A stretch of DNA of 64,000 nucleotides from Zygnema cylindricum (taxonomy: Eukaryota > Streptophyta > Zygnematophyceae > Zygnematales > Zygnemataceae), in assembly GCA_037447655.1 (NCBI GenBank), contig JBBHKE010002038.1:57237-121236 (forward strand), written 5' to 3'. A program made the translations under genes and the position numbers. Below the pieces are notes generated by a model. It had not been told where the DNA came from, ran no database searches, and was given only the letters and a program-made list of their open reading frames with translations. This document shows positions 1 through 11,830 of this stretch, in pieces (the first letter of the stretch is position 1; every line of letters starts with the position of its first letter).

Positions 1-320
1 TCGTACACAAAAGTACTACTGCCGATGTACCTTTTGTACGGCCTATGTACGACAAGGCTATTAAGTGGACGCGTGTCCGCTTTTCACTCGTCCGTACATT
101 CCTCGGAATTCCTATGACCGAATGTCATCTCTCCACGTGGCTCCAGGTCATGCCACGTCACAAAACGCCAAAATGACCACTCCGGGATTTCGGCGATGAT
201 GTGCGCCGTTGGATTTTGTGCCAAACGCAATCTTAGCCGTAATAAATGCTTGCGTGACATTTGTTCCGATGTCGATATAAAATGCGTGGTATCCGTTTCG
301 AATTAGCGTCGTACGACGTA

Positions 321-329
321 CTTTATATA
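321..329 (-). promoter_or_regulatory. TATA-box-like site of LTR X
   Basis: The minus strand reads TATATAAAG here. The same motif occurs at the equivalent place in the A3 5' LTR (33558-33566), about 390 bp from the LTR start, which fits a U3/R promoter position. The call rests on motif and position only. Confidence 0.45.
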
Positions 330-554
330 ACTGAATCTATGTACGCCGTATAAAGTTCTAGTTAAATGAATTTTAGTCACGCAAACAAAATATATATCTA
401 TCACATACCATCGTACTTAGCATTGGTCCTAGTCTATTAGGATAAAGCTGACCGCTACCGGTCAACTTGACGAACCGCAGGTACCGGGATCAAACCTCTG
501 GTCCGTCAAGTATATTTTTAGTAACCTACTAAAAATAGCTGTCTGTTGAACTAA

Positions 555-640
555 GGCAGCCATGGATCAACCTCTCTCTCTTACCTTCAGTGACTACAAC
601 AAGTATGGGAGTTAGAGAGCGGAGGTGGAGGCAGGCTGCC
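555..640 (-). other. Conserved U3 stem-loop (LTR X copy)
   Basis: GGCAGCC at 555-561 pairs with GGCTGCC at 634-640. Inner arms CTCTCTCTTA and TTAGAGAG also pair. The loop holds the block CAGTGACTACAACAAGT, which is shared by every family-A and -B LTR in the window. Confidence 0.6.
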
Positions 641-713
641 CGTCTTTTTCTTTCCTTTTTATAAAGACATATTTAAACCTAGAAAATACTCTAGAAATCT
701 ATAAATTTCAACA

Positions 714-2262
714 CTTGTTCCCACAAGATATCTCATGACTCTCTTGGCTACCTCCCAGTCTATTTTTCTATGATCATTAAAACTCCTACTGAAGACTCCA
801 ATTGTTGCTACTATATCCGACCTAGTACTGTTCATAAAGTAGATTAAGCTTCTTAGAACGTGCTTGTAGGGAATAGACTTCATAAACTGTCTTTTTTCTG
901 GACTCATCTGATCATCTAAGATTTTCACTCCCTCTCCTACACTCTGATCACTTATTTTCTTCAAGTCCATGGGAGTGGTAGAAGTGTTTCCCTTTTCCAT
1001 TTGGAATTTCTCAAGCATATTCCCTATAGTTTCTTTGTGAATAAGTCTGAAAGTCTTTTACCCCCTATCTCTTTCCATTTGAATTCCGAAGATGTACTTT
1101 GCCTCCCCTAAATCCTTTATATCAAATCTGCTTCTAAGATCTTTCTTTGGCTTATTGATCTTTTCCAGACTTACTTAACACCAGCAAATCATCCACATAA
1201 ACTGCAGTAAAAGTAACACCATTCTCATCATGAAACATATAAATAGAATGGTCGGAACTGATCCGAATATCTCCCAAACTGGTGAGTAATTCATCTAGTT
1301 TCTTCTTTTATTGCATGGGAGCCTGCTTTAGTCCATATAAAGACTTTATGAGTTTGTAGACTTTGCTCTCCTCTCCTTCCTCTATAAACCCCTATGGTTG
1401 CCGCATAAAGATTTCTTCCTCTTGCTCACCATTTAGGATGGCGGTCTTAAAATCCATCTAGTGTATTTCCATCTCTTCCGCTGCTGTAGACTGAGGAGAA
1501 TTCTTACTGATGGGAACCAAACTACTGGAGAAAAAATCTCCTTATAATCTATCCCCTCTTTTTTGGTGAATCCCTTTGCTACGGACAAAGCCTTATATCT
1601 TTCAATGGTATTACGTTGGTTCACTTTCAGTTTAAACACCCATATGCACCCAATCGACTTTTTGTCTGGGGGTCAATCCACTTGCTCCCAATTATTTACT
1701 TCGGTGATTCAGGCAACCTCATCATTTATGGCTCTAACCCATCTACCCTTTTCTAGACTGTTAACTGCCTCTGAGTATAACATGCTTATCAGGATGAGAC
1801 AACTTAGGTACCTTGTGAGCTGCCTGTTTTTCTTGCACTCTTTTGGTGCTTCTTCGCCTTCCCTCAAAATCTGACATTGGAATGGAGGGAAGTCTCGGGT
1901 TCCTTCTCACTGTCTCACCATCTCCCTCTCCCTTATCCATAGAAAAAGGTTGCAGCCCTTCTTCCTCTCTCTCCTCGGAGTGTATCGGAATGTGAGGAGA
2001 TTCCAGTATATCTCCCCTATCTTAGATCTCCTTTGAATTTGCAATCAAGATTTCCCTCAAGTCCCTTTCGAGAAGATCCGAGTTTTCCTCACTCTCAAAC
2101 TCAAAATTGATTCTTGTCTTATTGGTATATTTGAAAGGATCAAATGACTTCCTTTCATCCATGAAAACTAGGTACTTTACCAGAATGATATCTTGCTTTG
2201 CTAAGTCATAGACTCTATTTCCCTTGACATCCTTATCATATCCAACAAAATATCTCGGTTTC
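714..2262 (-). pseudogene. E1 pol remnant: reverse transcriptase and integrase C-terminus
   Basis: Read on the minus strand from 2262 down to 714, this encodes the integrase C-terminal region (motif YFVGYDKDVKG), the acidic linker, the RT start (GIDYKEIFSPVV), the YVDDLL catalytic box near 1180-1200, and the end of RT (MRYLVGT) at the junction with LTR X. The frame is broken several times: open stretches lie at about 2282-2022, 1639-1433 and 1018-714. The open frame at 2282 starts with residues from the end of the E2 LTR, which is a false start made by the insertion. RNase H is absent. The upstream part of the same gene continues at 36524. Confidence 0.85.
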
Positions 2263-3203
2263 TGCAATTGTATGTCCTCCATTGGACTATAGAATCCAGG
2301 AAGCCTCTGGGTAGTTTTAAACTAACCCACTTTCAACCACATCCACTTCTGCCCATGCAGAGAAGTAGACAATGTCAATGCACCCTTGTGTAGCGTGGAC
2401 CTCTGTGAGTCCGTAGCAAAAAGAATCACTGAAAATGGCCAACCAACTGATAAGTTATGAGGTGGCAAAGATGCCAATTTATACAAACTCTCAAAGAGAG
2501 AGGTGGTTGTCTACTCAAAAATTGCCAAGTCCTAATCCCTCCTCACATCCCTTATCTGCTATAGTACGATACAATCAAATAAATGTAAAGTACAGAAAAG
2601 GTACTACGATCGATGTCCTTTCTGTACGACCTTTGTACGACAAGGCCATTAAGTGTACTCCAGATCATGCCACGTCCAAAAACTACCAAAGTGACCATTC
2701 CAGGTTCTCGGCGGCGATATGTCCTGTTGGATCAAAAAACGACATTAAATGTTAGCCGTTGAAGCAAATGTTCGACTCATTTGTTCTCTGCGGGATCATG
2801 TTTGCACTATTTATTAACTAGTTTTATGTCACCTCATTCAGAATGTCGTTAATCGGATTATGGATCATAATACAATTTAAGTAATAAAAACACCCTATGT
2901 ATTTTTAACAAAATCCTACGACAGACTGGTTAAAGTTGACGGCTATGCCTCGCTTTGCCGATCTGATGTTTAAGTCATGCCAGACTCAACCTTTTTTTTG
3001 AGAGTGACTTATGTCTCTTTTTAGTCCTGCCTATGGACCTGAGGCAACCATGGCTCCACCTGCCTCCACCACTCTCTCTCTCTCTTTTAGTGACTACAAC
3101 AAGTACGGGGGATAGAAGAAAGAGGTGAAGGTAGAATGCCAATGCTTTTTCTACTAAGCTATTAAGACCTAGAAAATACTCCATAAATTTAGTGATTTCA
3201 ACA
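2263..3203 (-). repeat. E2 3' LTR
   Basis: A 941-bp LTR reading TGCAATTG at the low-coordinate end and TTTCAACA at the other. It is followed by the polypurine tract at 3204, which identifies it as the 3' LTR of a minus-strand element. The tRNA-like block at about 2926-2985 is decayed compared with the 5' LTR copy. Confidence 0.88.
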
Positions 3204-3220
3204 CTCCCCTAATTTTCTAG
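3204..3220 (-). promoter_or_regulatory. E2 polypurine tract
   Basis: The minus strand reads CTAGAAAATTAGGGGAG directly before the LTR start TGTTG. This is the expected plus-strand primer site of an LTR retrotransposon. Confidence 0.75.
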
Positions 3221-5489
3221 TCTAGTTTTCACTTCTCTTTTAGTCCACATTTTTCCCTATAATATTTCAACTTGGGAGAGGGCACGGGTTTGATCATCAT
3301 GTCAGACACCATTTCTTCATCAGACCTATACGCAAAATTCACAATTTTATTTTCTACTTTTTCCCTTAAAATGCTGAATCTTATGTCCATATGCTTAACT
3401 TTGAAATGATGTTTTGGATTGGTTGGAGTTGCAATGGCAGCCTGATTATCACAAAAGACTTCATGCACTACCTCTTTCATATACCCCAGTTCTTGCAACA
3501 TGGATTTGACCCACATCAACTCTTTCATAGCAAAACAAGAGGCCATATACTCAGCCTCCATTCTAGACTGAGCAACCACCGTTTGTTGCTTGTTGCTCCA
3601 ATAGCAAGCACCTACCCCGACATACAACACCTACCCAGAAGTGCATCTTTTCATAGGTGCATCCCCATAACTGGCATCACTCCAAGTAGTGATATCAATG
3701 TGCTCCCCTCCCAAATGCAACTATAACTCGTTTGTTCCCACTTGATATCTCATGACTCTCTTGGGCACCTCCCAGTCTCTCTTTCTAGAATCATTAAGAC
3801 TCTTACTGAGTACTCCAACTGCTGCAGCTATGCTGTTCCTGGTACAGTTTATAAAGTATAATAGACTTCCTACAACGTGCCTGTAAGGGATAGACTTCAT
3901 AAACTCTCCTTTTTTAGACCAATTTGGTCATCTAAGATTATCACTCCTTCTACACTTCCATCACTTACGTTTTTCAAGTCCATGGGAGTGGTACAACTGT
4001 TTGCCTTTTCCATCTGGAATTTCTCAAGCATATTACCTATTGCTTCTTTCTGAGTAAGTATAATGATGCTTTTCCCCCTATCTCTTTCCATTTGGATTCC
4101 TAAATCCTTCATGTCAAATGTGCTTCTAAGATCTTTCTTTAACTTATTGATCTTTTCCAAAGGCTTATTTAACACCAGCAGATCATCCACATAAATTGCA
4201 ATAAAAATCACACCATTCTCATCTTCAAACATATAGATAGAATGGTCAGAGTTGACCCGGATATATCCCAGACCGGTGAGAAACTCATGAAGTTTCTTAT
4301 TCCACTGTCGGGGAGCCTGCTTCAGTCCAAATAAAGACTTTATCAACTTGCAGACTTTGCTCTCTTCTCTTTCCTCCACAAACCCCTGTAGTTGCCTCAT
4401 GAGAATTTCTTCCTCTAAATCACTATTGAGAAAAGAGGTTTTAATATCCATCAGGTGAATTTCCATGTCTTTCGGTGCCGCTAGACTGAGGAGAATCCTT
4501 ACTGATTGGAACTGAACAACTGGAGCAAAAGTCTCCTCATAGTCAATCCCCTCCTTTTGGGTGAGATTATTTGCTACCAATCGAGCCTTATATCTTTGAA
4601 TGGTATTCCATAGGTTTAGTTTTTGTTTAAACTACCTTTTACAGCCAATTGGAATTTCTGTTCGGAGGATAGTCAGCTAGTTCCCAAGTATTTGCTTACA
4701 TCATGGAGGCTATCTCATCATTTGTGGCTCTAGTTTATCTGTCTTTCTACGGAGTGCTCACTGCCTCCGAGTATGACTGAGGCTCATCAGGGTGAGATAA
4801 CTTAGATACCTTATGAGCGGCCTATTTTTCTTATATCTTTTGCTGCTCCTTCTTCCTCCCTCAAACTTAGTGGCTGGAATGGGGGGAAGTCTTGGATTTC
4901 TCGTTATTGTCTCATTGACTCTCCTATCCATGGAAGTCGATTCCAGTTCTTCCTCTTCTGTCTTCTCGAAATCCATGGGAAAATGTGAGGTTTCTAGTAG
5001 ATCTAGTGTATCTTGGATCTCCCTTGAATATGCAATCACTGTTTCACTCATGTCCCTTTTGCGAAAAACACAGTTCTCCTCACTTTCGGACTCAAAACTG
5101 ATTCTTATCTTCTTGGTAAATTTGAAGGGGTCAAATGACTTCCTTTCATCCATGACAACTAGGTGTTTGACCAGAATGATATCTTGCTTTGCTAAGTCAT
5201 AGACGCTATATCCCTTGACATCCTCATCATATCCTACAAAGTATCCAAGTTTTCCCTTATCATCTAGTTTCTAGTTTTTCCTATCCGTATTAATACTGTA
5301 AACTTGGCTATGGAATACTTTAAGGTGAGCGATATTTGGTTTCTTTCCAACCCATCTCTCATAATGTGTCATTCCTTTTACGACCGAGGTAAGGACTATA
5401 TTCTTAATGTAGTTAGCACAGTTTATGGCTTCTGCCCAAAACCTTTTTCCTATTTTCTTGTCGGCGATCATACTGTTTACACCATCTCT
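3221..5489 (-). pseudogene. E2 pol, 3' part: integrase end, RT and RNase H
   Basis: On the minus strand, 3630-3229 encodes RNase H, with MEAEYMA, the FCDNQAA acidic box and the HHFKVKHMDIR region. An in-frame TAG precedes this stretch where other copies read GYVLYVG. Positions 4580-3897 encode RT, with the MDIKTSFL motif, SLFGLKQAPRQW and YVDDLLVL intact. Positions 5153-4758 are the linker. Positions 5471-5271 are integrase (KKIGKRFWAEAINCANYI). The gene stops at 5489, where element C enters, and resumes at 14626. Stops and frameshifts between the open stretches make it a pseudogene. Confidence 0.87.
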
Positions 5490-6895
5490 TGTTGTCCCTA
5501 GCCTATTTCAGCCATAGATTACTCTCGGAAGCACCACAAACTACCCTTCAAACAGTTGTGTTTGCTACAGCACAGATATCTCAACAATAAACAAAATAAC
5601 CTGAAACTGCACAAATATGCAGTATACTATAGACACTATAAGCTCCCAAAGTTATAGCCAAATCCACCAAGGAATCTAGAAGATATAAGCTCGAGAGTTT
5701 CACAAAAATAGTTGACAGTTTCACAAACTAACCACTTAGACTGCTCACAGAATCTTTCACAGATTCATGAATAGTATGAAACTTACACACATATGTATTC
5801 TACATCATAGAATAACATCACAAAGTTTCACATGAATGCACCAAACATAGTGATCACACCAACAGGTCAAAGATGCAGAAAACAGTTTGCCATTGCTTTG
5901 ATTAAACTTGACAGTGATACTCAAAATATTCTAAGTCCTACAAGTTATACTCAGAGAGTTCACTACTGAAGGTACGGAGGCATACCGATCTTACGATATT
6001 TACTATCTACCTAAACTATTGTAAGTATACCTGAATAGTTCGGAACAAATCTACACTAATAAACTAATTAGCGAAAAGACAAACCTATGTTATACATAAT
6101 ATTTAAACCGACATCTCCACAATCTTCGTACGTCAAAAACCAAGCTACCACTAAGTAACCACTAGAAAATATCATTACTCACAATCTATACTAGTTAGTA
6201 GTTATATTATCCACAGCTGCGTCAGCTGCTTTGTCCGTACGGATCATATCAAGGTAACCGCAGCTGCGTTGACTTGTCTGCGTCGCAGCTGCTCCGTACC
6301 AGCGGCGCATATTCATCCAAAATAACTGCAGCTGCGTTGTCCTGTCTGCATCGCAATTGCGCCGTACTGGCGGTGCTTGTTTCAACATTTTGTTTATTCC
6401 ACATCGGATCGCTTCGTGATCTGCCGTCCATTTGTCAATGCTTAGTCACCCCACTCAAAGAGTCCCTTACGTGACTTTAGTTATATCCGTACGTTCGCTC
6501 CCACAATCCGTGAATCAGTTCGATCCTCCATATTAAATCCAATTAGCAAATACGCACGAATTGTAGCGTACGCACGAAACTGAGTTTTGAGAACAACACT
6601 CCTCCAAAAATTTAGTTTCATGCACCTATGAAATATGCATCGTGTAATGTTGTGTTGCTACGCTGCGCTAGTTCAATATTGCAATGTTGTTTGAATACAA
6701 AGTGTAGCGTGCAATGCTTTCCTGCTACGCTGCGCTAGTTCGTCATCGCACCCTGTACGAATACAGTATGCAGTGTGTACTGCTATGTTGCCATGTTGCA
6801 CTACTTTGACATCGCAACCCTAGCAGCTGCTCCTTTCACCCCTAACTTCCTCCTCCTATCCTCATCTACAAAGAACTAAAGCTGTAATTTCAAAA
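5490..6895 (-). repeat. Element C LTR, left copy (3' LTR)
   Basis: About 1.41 kb. It starts TGTTGTCC and ends in a decayed CAAAA where the outermost copy has CAACA. Positions 5490-6042 differ at many sites from the middle LTR, while 6043-6895 appear identical to it. A GCAGCTGCGT-containing short repeat lies at about 6210-6370. Confidence 0.82.
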
Positions 6896-6912
6896 CTCCC
6901 CCAAAGCTTTAG
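6896..6912 (-). promoter_or_regulatory. Element C polypurine tract, copy 1
   Basis: The minus strand reads CTAAAGCTTTGGGGGAG directly before the LTR. A second purine run at 6599-6609 was not chosen, because the outer insertion boundary at 14625 places the LTR end here. Confidence 0.6.
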
Positions 6913-7967
6913 ACTCAGTATGCCATGCAGATATTTCTAGTCTAATGGAGATACAGACAAACTGAGGAATGCAATAATATTTAGAGATTAAAAGTTCTCT
7001 ATCAACCTCCACTACTAATGATTCAAAAATTTCAGTCAAAACAACACATCACCAGTGTTTTGCTGACGTCGCCATTTCCCATTCGCCTTGCTGAAAACCA
7101 CCACCTTGCAGAATTTGTCCTGTAACAACTCTTGTTATCCATAAATGCAAAACTGTCACTCTCACTAATGGTATAACACCACTCCAAAAAATCCGAATTT
7201 GCAGTCGTATTCGTCACTTGGCCATGTTATCCTATTTGCCGAAAATCTATCATCACACATTTTTATCAAACAATTAATGCACATTCTCCCCTGTTAGATA
7301 CTTCCTCGCCTTCTGCTGCGCTGCTATGCTGCGTTGTTGCTTCACGACGTGAATTGCTTCCGATGATTCACCACTGCTTTCGCTGCGTTCTGCCATTTCT
7401 CGCGAAATTTTCTTATCTGAGCAACCCATTGCTTCTGCTACCTCCTTTGTTTTCAAAAACACATAAATAGCACTTTTTATGTCTTTTCAACTAACTCAAC
7501 AAAGAATAATACCAAATCTGAAATCCTACCAAAAATATTAAATATCAAAAGGAGCTTGTCTTTATAAGACATGCCTGTGATATAAGTTTTTCCAAAATTA
7601 AGATTTCTCTAAATTCACGTTTTCCAAAAATGTCCTTCAAAGAATTATTTCTCCCGCTCTCTTCTCTTAATCACTTTTTGAGAATGTTTTCTTCTGCCCT
7701 CGATCCTTTGAATATTCCATCTTCTATCTGTTTTCTTATGTCTTCCTGATCTTATTTTGTACTTTGTAGTGTTCTATGGTTTGCCTTCCCATTACCTCTA
7801 TAAAGTGTGGCTTTTCTCACTAATTTTTGGTCTTTCTCCATAGATCTTCCACTTCCCTTAAGCCTAAGCATTCTCAATATATTCATTTTGATCCCTTTTT
7901 CATTAAGCTGTTGTTTCTTCTTCCTAATATTCCTTTTTAATATCCAAATTTATCCAATTTTATGATC
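6913..7967 (-). other. Element C non-coding internal stretch, copy 1
   Basis: About 1.05 kb between the end of gag and the polypurine tract, where pol would be expected. Only short open frames of about 60 codons are present (7462-7274 and 7217-7032, minus strand), and none has a recognisable domain. The region is AT-rich and has no trace of integrase or RT motifs. Confidence 0.6.
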
Positions 7968-9330
7968 TTATTTTCTTAACATTATTTTTTTAACAAAATC
8001 TCTTGATCCTTCGCTGAATTCATTAACTTTTAAAACCACATTATTTTCCACCTCCGATGTAAATTCCCCATCTTGTGTGGATTCACCATTTTCTCTCTCA
8101 TCATCTTCCTCCCTTTCTCTAAGTTTTGTTTTTGGTTCAGTTTTCTCCATATCTAAAGAATATTTTGCTGCCATTTTGAAGTTTACTTCTCTAACTCTTC
8201 TTTCTTCAAGCATCTCGTCCCCTCGTAAGTCATTTACACACACGAATCTATCACAAGAAAGAGTCACAACAACCGAATCTTTTTCACTCTCTTCTTTCTC
8301 CACACTATCTTCAATGACCACACTATTTTTAGTTCCTTCCACTTCCACTTCTAGTTGTTCTCTAAATTCTCAAACTCCTATTCTAGTTGCCTCTTCCTTT
8401 AGTAAGTTTGTGTCACTCACCAATTTGTCATAGAAAATATTGAAAGCAATCGAATCTTTTTCTGTCACCTCTTTCACCTCATTCCGAACAACATAGAGGG
8501 TCGGTAAGTAAATAAATTCCTTAACACACGGTTTATACCTGTTGTCATTGGTTGAGTCTTGTCTCTCATTCACAAAGGCACTTGATTCTCTTTTTGTTGA
8601 GGGTCGAACTAGGTTGTTGTCCCATCTATCTCTGAAATTCCCTGTAACACATGCACTTTTATATGACAGACATACCCTGAAGGTATGTCCCAAATCATTA
8701 CAATAAAAACAGTTCTTTGGCCGATCTCCGAACTCGCTATTCTTTTTTATTTTTTGAAATTAAGACTTAGATTCCTTTATATTCCTTTTACTTGATAAAA
8801 CCTTTATATTAGCCTCTTCATCTAAAACAACACGTCTTGCTACAATAAAGCTCCAACCTCTTTTATCAATTAAAGTCAATCGATCTAATGCACTCTTATA
8901 CTTTTAGGTATACTTCGCATTAACAATATAGCTTGTTGGACATCTGTAAAGTTTCCTCCTGCCATATCATTTTGTGCAAATAATACTTGTAAGTCAATAC
9001 AGTGTTTCTCCATACCGCCTCCTACATTCTTTTGGGTTCAACATATTTGGTAATACTAGTAAGCCAATGATATAAAGAAGTCTTTGCATACATACATTCT
9101 AAGCACTTCCATAATTCAGAAGCCCTTTTAAAAATTAGGTATGACATTACCAAATCCTCTGTCAAGGAGTTCTTGATAACCCTTAGACACTCTTGATTTT
9201 TCCTTTTCCATCCATTTGATGTTTCAGCCAAGGTACAGTCCACAACATCCATTAGCTCCATCATTTCGAAGTAGCTCCCGAGTGTATCCTTCCAGTAGTG
9301 ATATTTTGATCCATATATATGGGTAGCCAA
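7968..9330 (-). pseudogene. Element C gag, copy 1 (broken)
   Basis: Gag forms the virus-like particle shell and binds the RNA. On the minus strand 9330-9022 encodes the N-terminal part (KYHYWKDTLGSYFE, SELWKCLECMY), typical of copia gag. After a frameshift come LTLIDKRGWSFIVARRVVLDEEA and the zinc knuckle CFYCNDLGHTFRVC (8670-8711; C-X2-C-X4-H-X4-C). A 126-plus-codon acidic tail follows to 7968. A TGA at 8370-8372 splits that tail; the second copy is open there. No convincing ATG opens the gene: the first open stretch begins at TTG. Confidence 0.72.
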
Positions 9331-9336
9331 GGGTGT

Positions 9337-9348
9337 GGGCCCATAACC
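9337..9348 (-). promoter_or_regulatory. Element C primer binding site, copy 1
   Basis: The minus strand reads GGTTATGGGCCC directly after the LTR end ACAACA. This matches the copia-type site complementary to the anticodon stem-loop of initiator tRNA-Met. Confidence 0.8.
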
Positions 9349-10758
9349 TGTTGTCCATAGCCTATTTCAGCCAAGGATTACTCTCGGAAGCACCACAGAC
9401 TACCCTTCAAACAGATGTGTTTGCTACAGCACAGATAACTCCACAATAAAAAAAATCACATTAAACTCACCAATAGGCAATATACTATAGACACTGTAAG
9501 CTCCCAAAGTTATAGCCAAATCCACCAAGGAATCTAGAAGATATAAGCTACAGAAATAGCTGACAGCTTCATAAGCTAACCACTTAGACTGCTCACAGAA
9601 TCTTACACAGATTCTTAAGTAGTATGAAACTTTACACACATATAAATTCTACATGATAGAATAACATCACAAAGTTTCACATGAATGCACCAAACAAAGT
9701 GATCACACCAACAGGCCAAAGATGTACAAAACAGTTTGCCATTGCTTTGATTAAACTTGACTATGATACTCAAAATATTCTAAGTCCTACAAATTATGCT
9801 CAGAGAGTTCACTACTGAAGGTACGCAGGCATACCAGCCGTACAGTATCTACTATCTACCTAAACTATTGTAAGTATACCTGAATAGTTCGAGGTATGTC
9901 AGACTGAACAAATCTACACTAATAAACTAATTAGCGAAAAGACAAACCTATGTTATACATAATATTTAAACCGACATCTCCACAATCTTCGTACGTCAAA
10001 AACCAAGCTACCACTAAGTAACCACTAGAAAATATCATTACTCACAATCTATACTAGTTAGTAGTTATATTATCCACAGCTGCGTCAGCTGCTTTGTCCG
10101 TACGGATCATATCAAGGTAACCGCAGCTGCGTTGACTTGTCTGCGTCGCAGCTGCTCCGTACCAGCGGCGCATATTCATCCAAAATAACTGCAGCTGCGT
10201 TGTCCTGTCTGCATCGCAATTGCGCCGTACTGGCGGTGCTTGTTTCAACATTTTGTTTATTCCACATCGGATCGCTTCGTGATCTGCCGTCCATTTGTCA
10301 ATGCTTAGTCACCCCACTCAAAGAGTCCCTTACGTGACTTTAGTTATATCCGTACGTTCGCTCCCACAATCCGTGAATCAGTTCGATCCTCCATATTAAA
10401 TCCAATTAGCAAATACGCACGAATTGTAGCGTACGCACGAAACTGAGTTTTGAGAACAACACTCCTCCAAAAATTTAGTTTCATGCACCTATGAAATATG
10501 CATCGTGTAATGTTGTGTTGCTACGCTGCGCTAGTTCAATATTGCAATGTTGTTTGAATACAAAGTGTAGCGTGCAATGCTTTCCTGCTACGCTGCGCTA
10601 GTTCGTCATCGCACCCTGTACGAATACAGTATGCAGTGTGTACTGCTATGTTGCCATGTTGCACTACTTTGACATCGCAACCCTAGCAGCTGCTCCTTTC
10701 ACCCCTAACTTCCTCCTCCTATCCTCATCTACAAAGAACTAAAGCTGTAATTTCAAAA
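9349..10758 (-). repeat. Element C middle LTR, chimeric
   Basis: About 1.41 kb. From 9349 to about 10075 it matches the right LTR (13212-13938). From about 9906 to 10758 it matches the left LTR (6043-6895). The two matching zones overlap by about 170 bp, and the crossover that made the tandem must lie there. Confidence 0.85.
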
Positions 10759-10775
10759 CTCCCCCAAAGCTTTAG
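10759..10775 (-). promoter_or_regulatory. Element C polypurine tract, copy 2
   Basis: Same sequence as at 6896-6912, abutting the middle LTR. Confidence 0.6.
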
Positions 10776-11830
10776 ACTCAGTATGCCATGCAGATATTTC
10801 TAGTCTAATGGAGATACAGACAAACTGAGGAATGCAATAATATTTAGAGATTAAAAGTTCTCTATCAACCTCCACTACTAATGATTCAAAAATTTCAGTC
10901 AAAACAACACATCACCAGTGTTTTGCTGACGTCGCCATTTCCCATTCGCCTTGCTGAAAACCACCACCTTGCAGAATTTGTCCTGTAACAACTCTTGTTA
11001 TCCATAAATGCAAAACTGTCACTCTCACTAATGGTATAACACCACTCCAAAAAATCCGAATTTGCAGTCGTATTCGTCACTTGGCCATGTTATCCTATTT
11101 GCCGAAAATCTATCATCACACATTTTTATCAAACAATTAATGCACATTCTCCCCTGTTAGATACTTCCTCGCCTTCTGCTGCGCTGCTATGCTGCGTTGT
11201 TGCTTCACGACGTGAATTGCTTCCGATGATTCACCACTGCTTTCGCTGCGTTCTGCCATTTCTCGCGAAATTTTCTTATCTGAGCAACCCATTGCTTCTG
11301 CTACCTCCTTTGTTTTCAAAAACACATAAATAGCACTTTTTATGTCTTTTCAACTAACTCAACAAAGAATAATACCAAATCTGAAATCCTACCAAAAATA
11401 TTAAATATCAAAAGGAGCTTGTCTTTATAAGACATGCCTGTGATATAAGTTTTTCCAAAATTAAGATTTCTCTAAATTCACGTTTTCCAAAAATGTCCTT
11501 CAAAGAATTATTTCTCCCGCTCTCTTCTCTTAATCACTTTTTGAGAATGTTTTCTTCTGCCCTCGATCCTTTGAATATTCCATCTTCTATCTGTTTTCTT
11601 ATGTCTTCCTGATCTTATTTTGTACTTTGTAGTGTTCTATGGTTTGCCTTCCCATTACCTCTATAAAGTGTGGCTTTTCTCACTAATTTTTGGTCTTTCT
11701 CCATAGATCTTCCACTTCCCTTAAGCCTAAGCATTCTCAATATATTCATTTTGATCCCTTTTTCATTAAGCTGTTGTTTCTTCTTCCTAATATTCCTTTT
11801 TAATATCCAAATTTATCCAATTTTATGATC
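10776..11830 (-). other. Element C non-coding internal stretch, copy 2
   Basis: Repeat of 6913-7967. Its short open frames translate identically to those of copy 1. No domain is recognised. Confidence 0.6.

Larger units (their letters stand above)
1..713 (-). repeat. Partial LTR (element X), family B-like, cut by window start
   Basis: This LTR ends at AATTTCAACA, the reverse complement of a TGTTG LTR start, and joins E1 pol directly at 714. About 320 bp of its other end lies outside the window, judged by alignment with the LTR at 2263-3203. It carries a TATA-like site, the U3 stem-loop and a degenerate tRNA-like block. No polypurine tract follows it, so it is better read as the right-hand LTR of another element inserted into E1 than as E1's own 3' LTR. 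CTTGT at 714-718 would then be one copy of the target duplication; the other copy is off-window. Confidence 0.8.

Noticed and set aside
1-713. LTR X as E1's own 3' LTR after a deletion
   Set aside because: Possible, as in A3, but no duplication partner is visible and X differs from the E1 5' LTR. An insertion into E1 is simpler given the many nested insertions here.
6599-6612. End of the element C LTR at 6598 (GAGAACAACA followed by a purine run on the minus strand)
   Set aside because: The right-hand copy continues to CAACA at 14625 before E2 sequence resumes, so the LTR is about 300 bp longer, and a better polypurine tract stands at 6896.
7274-7462. 62-codon frame in element C (repeated at 11137-11325) as a captured host gene
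   Set aside because: No domain recognised. Identity between copies reflects the recent tandem duplication, not constraint.
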